From CAYOHP01 sp964403795 [NCBI: uncultured bacterium] (GTDB lineage: Bacteria > Muiribacteriota > UBA6191 > CAZXTJ01), in contig CAYOHP010000151.1 of assembly GCA_964403795.1 (NCBI GenBank), positions 1 to 15,338 on the forward strand: a DNA stretch of 15,338 bases. The letters run 5' to 3'. A program made the position numbers and the translations under genes. The notes beneath the pieces are model-generated. The model ran no database searches, was not told the DNA's origin, and saw only the letters and a list, made by a program, of their open reading frames with translations. Position 1 is the first letter of the stretch. The number at the start of each line of letters is the position of its first letter. This document shows positions 12,023 through 15,338 of the stretch, one piece after another.

Positions 12023-13791
12023 CCCGGATCCCCGGCCTTCCCCGGATCCTCCGGCTCCCTGCCGAGGACCACTGCGGTCAAGTCGTCGGCCGGCTCCCGG
12101 TCACCTTGCCAGGAGGTCACCCGCTCCCAGAGGCGGGCGGCAAGGTCTTCGGGGGTCCCATGCGCCTCCTCCAAGGTCTCCCGGATCCGGGCCCGGCCGA
12201 AGCGCTCCCCGGAACTCCCCAGGGCGTCCGCGAAGCCGTCGGTGAGCAGGACCAGGTTCTCCCCCGGCCCCAGCACCAACCGCTCCTCCCGGTACTCGTG
12301 GCGCTCCAGGATGCCCAGGGGCGGATCCTCGCCGGTGAGTTCCTCCAGGACCCCCCGGGGATCGAGCCTCAGGATCGGTTCGTGGCCGGCGGAAGCCCAG
12401 CTCACCTCGGCCGACCGGGTATCGACCAGCAACACCAGCATGGTGACGAAGCTGTAGGCGTCGGTGCTCTCGTGAACCACCCGGTTCAGCCGGGTGAGCA
12501 CATGTCCCGGATCGGGATTCACGTCCCAGGCCGTGAGCAGGGCACCCCGGGTGTGGGCCATCAACAGCCCGGCGGGCAGTCCCTTCCCCGACACGTCCGC
12601 GATCGCCACGGCGTAGCGATGACGCCCCAGCTGGGTGGCCGCGAAGAAGTCCCCTCCGACCGCCGAGGACATCCGGAAACGATGGGCGATCCGGAGTCCG
12701 GGAGGCGGAGCCGGACAGGGCGCCAGGATCTCCGCCTGGATCCGGCGGGCCAGTTCGAGCTGGGCCTCGACCCGGGTCGCCTCGCGCTCCAGCTCCAGGG
12801 TCCGGTCCCGGAGTCCCTCCATGCCCCGTACCGACTGGAGGCCGACCCCCAGCGCCGGAGCCAGGAGCCCGAGCAGACCCAGGTGGTGGGTGGTGAAGAA
12901 CCCGGTGCTCCCCGAGAAGAAGCCGAGCCGGCCGCGATCGGTACCGTCGGCACCCAGGACCGGGAGCACCATGGCGCTCTGGACCGAGCGGCCGGGGCCG
13001 GCAGCCGGACCGGGGCCCTCGTGGTGGTAGATCTCCACCAGCTGCTCTCCGGGACCTGCCGCCAGGGCCGACCGCATCTCGCGGCGGGCCCCCTGGACCA
13101 GACCAGGCGTACATCCGGGCGAGATCAGGTAGCGCACCTCGGTCGGACTTCCCGGCGTCGTCAGCGCGAAGGCCGCGATCTCGAACGGAAGCACCCGGCG
13201 GAACCCGGCCAGGGCCCTGGCCACGTACCCAGACTCCCCCCGGGTCCCGGGCGAGAGCACGGCGTCGAGCAGTTCGAGCCCGGACCGGTAGTCGCGGGCC
13301 AACCGCGAGGCCCTCTGGCGGGCCAGCTCGAGCTGGAAGACTTCGAGGAGCGGGAAGAGACCGGGGTCCTCGAGGAGCGCGGATCCGGCCTCCAGGACGA
13401 GCCCTCCGAGGACGCTCGGCGGATCCCGTGACCCGGGGTCGGTGAGGTCCCAGACGAACACGACCGAGAGCGCCACCTCGTTCCCGCACGTCCCGGCTTC
13501 GAAGGCCAGCTGGCGAGGCAGGCCCGGGGCCCCTCGCTGGTCCTCGAGCGCCGCCACCTCCTCGGCCAGACGGGATTCCAGCTCTCCGGATCCAAGGCCG
13601 CCCACCAGGTGCAGCCGCACCGCCGAGAGGGGACCGCTGCGGGCGAACAGGCCGAGGAATCCCCTTTCCAGGGCGAGCCGGCGCGCCATGGAGGCGAGCC
13701 GCTCCTCGTCCGTCCGGGAGGCCACAGCCTCCGAGAGCAGCTCGGCCAGGCGGGCGTCCCGTCGGGGGGCGTTCGACGCCCTTCCCTTCAC
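12019..13791 (-). CDS. PP2C (SpoIIE/RsbU-type) serine phosphatase with GAF-like domain
   Basis: A 590-residue regulator. The C-terminal PP2C domain (about 365-577) has AVGGDFFAA (377-385), ADVSGKGLPAGLLMAH (398-413), LVLLTDGFADA (513-523) and PADDLTAVVL (567-576). These supply the metal-binding Asp residues D381, D399, D518 and D569/D570. A coiled helix (325-358) links it to a GAF-like domain (about 170-320), and a further N-terminal domain (1-165) is not recognised. Phosphatases of this kind dephosphorylate STAS-domain anti-sigma antagonists in partner switching; no STAS protein or anti-sigma kinase is encoded in the window. It starts with GTG, overlapping the rodA stop by 4 bases, and ends overlapping the cca start by 4 bases. 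It is thus coupled to both a cell-wall gene and a tRNA gene. Confidence 0.92.
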   Translation of the reverse strand: MKGRASNAPRRDARLAELLSEAVASRTDEERLASMARRLALERGFLGLFARSGPLSAVRLHLVGGLGSGELESRLAEEVAALEDQRGAPGLPRQLAFEAGTCGNEVALSVVFVWDLTDPGSRDPPSVLGGLVLEAGSALLEDPGLFPLLEVFQLELARQRASRLARDYRSGLELLDAVLSPGTRGESGYVARALAGFRRVLPFEIAAFALTTPGSPTEVRYLISPGCTPGLVQGARREMRSALAAGPGEQLVEIYHHEGPGPAAGPGRSVQSAMVLPVLGADGTDRGRLGFFSGSTGFFTTHHLGLLGLLAPALGVGLQSVRGMEGLRDRTLELEREATRVEAQLELARRIQAEILAPCPAPPPGLRIAHRFRMSSAVGGDFFAATQLGRHRYAVAIADVSGKGLPAGLLMAHTRGALLTAWDVNPDPGHVLTRLNRVVHESTDAYSFVTMLVLLVDTRSAEVSWASAGHEPILRLDPRGVLEELTGEDPPLGILERHEYREERLVLGPGENLVLLTDGFADALGSSGERFGRARIRETLEEAHGTPEDLAARLWERVTSWQGDREPADDLTAVVLGREPEDPGKAGDPG

Positions 13792-15119
13792 TGGGCCCAG
13801 CCCTTGCCTCCGCCCTCGGATCGACCGAGGTCGGGTTCCCAGGCGACCGCCTGCGCCACCCCCAGGAGCAGGAACCCTCCGATCAGGGCGCTGCCACCAT
13901 AGCTCACGAAGGGAAGCGGTAGGCCGGTGATCGGGGCCAGGCCCATCGCCATCGCCAGGTTCACCAGGGTCTGGAAGGAGAGCAGGGTGACGATCCCGGT
14001 CACCACCAGACCGCCGAAACGGGACCGGGCCGTCGCCGCGATCCAGAACAAGCGGACGAACAGCGTCGCCATCGCCAGGAGGAGGACGCAGACGCCCACG
14101 AAACCGAGTTCCTCGCCCAGCACCGAGAAGATGAAGTCGGTGTGCTTGTGCGGCAGGAAGCCGAGGTTGGTCTGCTGGCCCTTGCGGAGTCCCTGGCCCC
14201 AGGTCCCCCCGGTCCCGACCGCGATCATCGACTGGATCACGTTGTAGCCCGAGCCCCGAGGGTCGAGCTCGGGGGCCACGAAACCGGTCAACCGGAGCCT
14301 CTGGTAGGGATTGAGCCCGGTCCAGACCCGGGGTGCGACCAGGCCCGCGGTCATGATCGCCAGGTACACGACCAGCACACGACCTACCGGGATCTCGAGA
14401 CCCAGCGACACCCCCAGGGCGGCCACCAGTACGAAACCGAGGGTCACGACCAGGGCCGGGACGAGCAGCGATTCGTGGTTGACCGGGAGGTCCAGCCAGG
14501 ACAAGGCCGCCGGCAGCCCCAGGGGAACCACCCCGAGGACACCCAGGGAGACGAGCGCCCAGTAGGGGAGCCCCATCACCACCAGCAGCCCACCGGCCAC
14601 CGCCAGCAGGGTAGCGGCCGAGCCCAGGTCAGGCTGCTTGGCGATCGCCAGGAACGAGATCCCTGCCACCCCTGCCATGGGCAGGAGCATGAGAGGAGAC
14701 CCCTCCCGGTCCCGGGTGTAGACCTCGGCCAGTCGGGCCAGGAGCACGACGGTGGTGATCTTCAGGAACTCCGAAGGCTGGAACCGGGCGAACCCGAGCC
14801 GCAGCCAGCGGCGGGCCCCGTAGGCCTCCTCGCCGAAGCCATAGGTCAGGAGCACCAGGACCAGGCAGAAGAGCCAGAGTGCGAAGGCGTAGTGGCGCAG
14901 GGTGGGGACGGGGATCGCGGCGGTGATGGCGAAGCCGAGCAACCCGATCCCGATCCAGATCGCCTGACGCACCACCATGGCCCGCCCATGGAGGGCAAAG
15001 GTGGCGGAATCGATCAGGAGCAGACCCAGGGCCAGGAGCAAGACGATCGCCCCTGCCAGGACCGGATCCAGCGAGAGGATCCCGTCCAGGAGGGGCGATC
15101 GCGACCGCGAGTGGAACAC
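13788..15119 (-). CDS. rodA: RodA-type SEDS peptidoglycan polymerase
   Basis: A 443-residue polytopic membrane protein of the SEDS family, which polymerises lipid II into glycan strands, for the elongasome in the case of RodA. Diagnostic stretches are GARRWLRLGFARFQPSEFLK (101-120), KQPDLGSA (161-168), NPYQRLRL and ELDPRGSGYNVIQS (284-297), HKHTDFIFSVLGEELGFVG (324-342) with the conserved Asp D328, and LPLPFVSYGGSALIGG (400-415). The HTDFIF form and the GYNVIQS segment favour RodA over FtsW. It is longer than E. coli RodA (370): an extra segment of about 60 residues with two hydrophobic stretches lies at about 200-262. It begins with GTG behind a modest AGAGGCGG site. No penicillin-binding protein partner is visible in the window. 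It heads the minus-strand operon. Confidence 0.92.
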   Translation of the reverse strand: MFHSRSRSPLLDGILSLDPVLAGAIVLLLALGLLLIDSATFALHGRAMVVRQAIWIGIGLLGFAITAAIPVPTLRHYAFALWLFCLVLVLLTYGFGEEAYGARRWLRLGFARFQPSEFLKITTVVLLARLAEVYTRDREGSPLMLLPMAGVAGISFLAIAKQPDLGSAATLLAVAGGLLVVMGLPYWALVSLGVLGVVPLGLPAALSWLDLPVNHESLLVPALVVTLGFVLVAALGVSLGLEIPVGRVLVVYLAIMTAGLVAPRVWTGLNPYQRLRLTGFVAPELDPRGSGYNVIQSMIAVGTGGTWGQGLRKGQQTNLGFLPHKHTDFIFSVLGEELGFVGVCVLLLAMATLFVRLFWIAATARSRFGGLVVTGIVTLLSFQTLVNLAMAMGLAPITGLPLPFVSYGGSALIGGFLLLGVAQAVAWEPDLGRSEGGGKGWAQ

Positions 15120-15134
15120 GTTCCGCCTCTGCGG

Positions 15135-15166
15135 GTTCCCCCGAGGGCCGAGGCCCCCGGGGGAAC
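15135..15166 (-). terminator. Strong hairpin between the edge gene and rodA
   Basis: GTTCCCCCG (15135-15143) pairs perfectly with CGGGGGAAC (15158-15166). Inner bases GGGCC/GGCCC can extend the stem after a mismatch. It follows the stop of the edge gene by about 20 bases on the minus strand and precedes rodA by 15. There is no T-tract, so termination, mRNA protection or attenuation are all possible. Confidence 0.5.
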
Positions 15167-15184
15167 GGATTCAACGGAGACCGC

Positions 15185-15338
15185 TCAGTTGTCGCTCCCC
15201 GACGAGGTGAAGGTGTCACCCGTCACCTTGAAGATGGTGGTCGACCCGGTCGAGCTCTGGAAACCGGTGAATTGGCCGGTGCTCTGGGTCACAGCGCCCT
15301 GGACGTTCTCGGCCGTGCCGCCGCCAGTGCCGCCGCCG
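15185..15338 (-). CDS. C-terminal end of a Gly/Thr/Ser-rich protein, cut by the window edge
   Basis: The last 50 codons of a minus-strand gene are visible. They start with the Gly/Thr repeat GGGTGGGT, continue into a polar stretch rich in Thr, Ser, Gly and Gln (TQSTGQFTGFQSSTG) and end TFTSSGSDN before TGA at 15187-15185. Low-charge, polar, Gly-rich composition of this sort is common in surface or secreted proteins, but no family can be named from this fragment. Codon use is like its neighbours. Confidence 0.65.
   Translation of the reverse strand, partial: GGGTGGGTAENVQGAVTQSTGQFTGFQSSTGSTTIFKVTGDTFTSSGSDN

Noticed and set aside
1-15338. CRISPR arrays, insertion sequences, prophage genes
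   Set aside because: No regularly spaced repeats, transposase, integrase or phage structural motifs were seen on either strand.

Overview
The window is high-GC DNA with strong G/C bias at third codon positions. It looks like the chromosome of a Gram-negative-type bacterium from a lineage I cannot name. It carries MEP-pathway isoprenoid genes, a RodA-type cell-wall polymerase, type IV pilin-like genes and two tRNAs whose CCA ends are not encoded. There are no insertion sequences, phage genes or CRISPR arrays. The IspG in this window is related to the 'large' three-domain form (A-A*-B) known from plants and from several bacterial phyla such as Bacteroidota and Chlamydiota.

Layout. Positions 1-32 are the 3' end of a tRNA (probably Cys) and 490-563 is a complete tRNA-Val on the opposite strand. 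The roughly 460 bases between them hold no gene. They are bounded by a long imperfect inverted repeat and packed with GC-rich triloop hairpins. From 688 to 9104 runs a plus-strand gene set. It begins with two overlapping genes that together make IspG, with the domain order reversed: the A*-B (iron-sulfur) part comes first and the A (TIM barrel) part second. Next come a membrane class III adenylate cyclase with a GAF domain and a C-terminal zinc ribbon, then three translationally coupled genes: a large TPR protein with pilin-like Cys motifs and apparently a CTG start, and two 4-TM/coiled-coil/GAF-like proteins without an output domain.

From 15119 down to 9158 runs a compact minus-strand operon: rodA, a GAF + PP2C (SpoIIE/RsbU-type) phosphatase, cca (tRNA nucleotidyltransferase), a fusion of the methyltransferase half of prepilin peptidase to a prepilin, and a second prepilin. 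Start and stop codons overlap by 4 bases at two junctions and by 17 at another. The two gene sets converge at 9104/9158. The right edge holds the C-terminal end of an unidentified Gly/Thr/Ser-rich protein.

The two most unusual items are the split, order-reversed IspG and the PilD-methylase::prepilin fusion that lacks the aspartyl protease half. The cyclase with its coupled membrane GAF proteins looks like a multi-subunit membrane signalling complex making cAMP. The phosphatase points to a second, partner-switching type signalling route tied to cell-wall growth and pilin genes. These system-level readings are inference; the domain assignments rest on motifs read from the translations.
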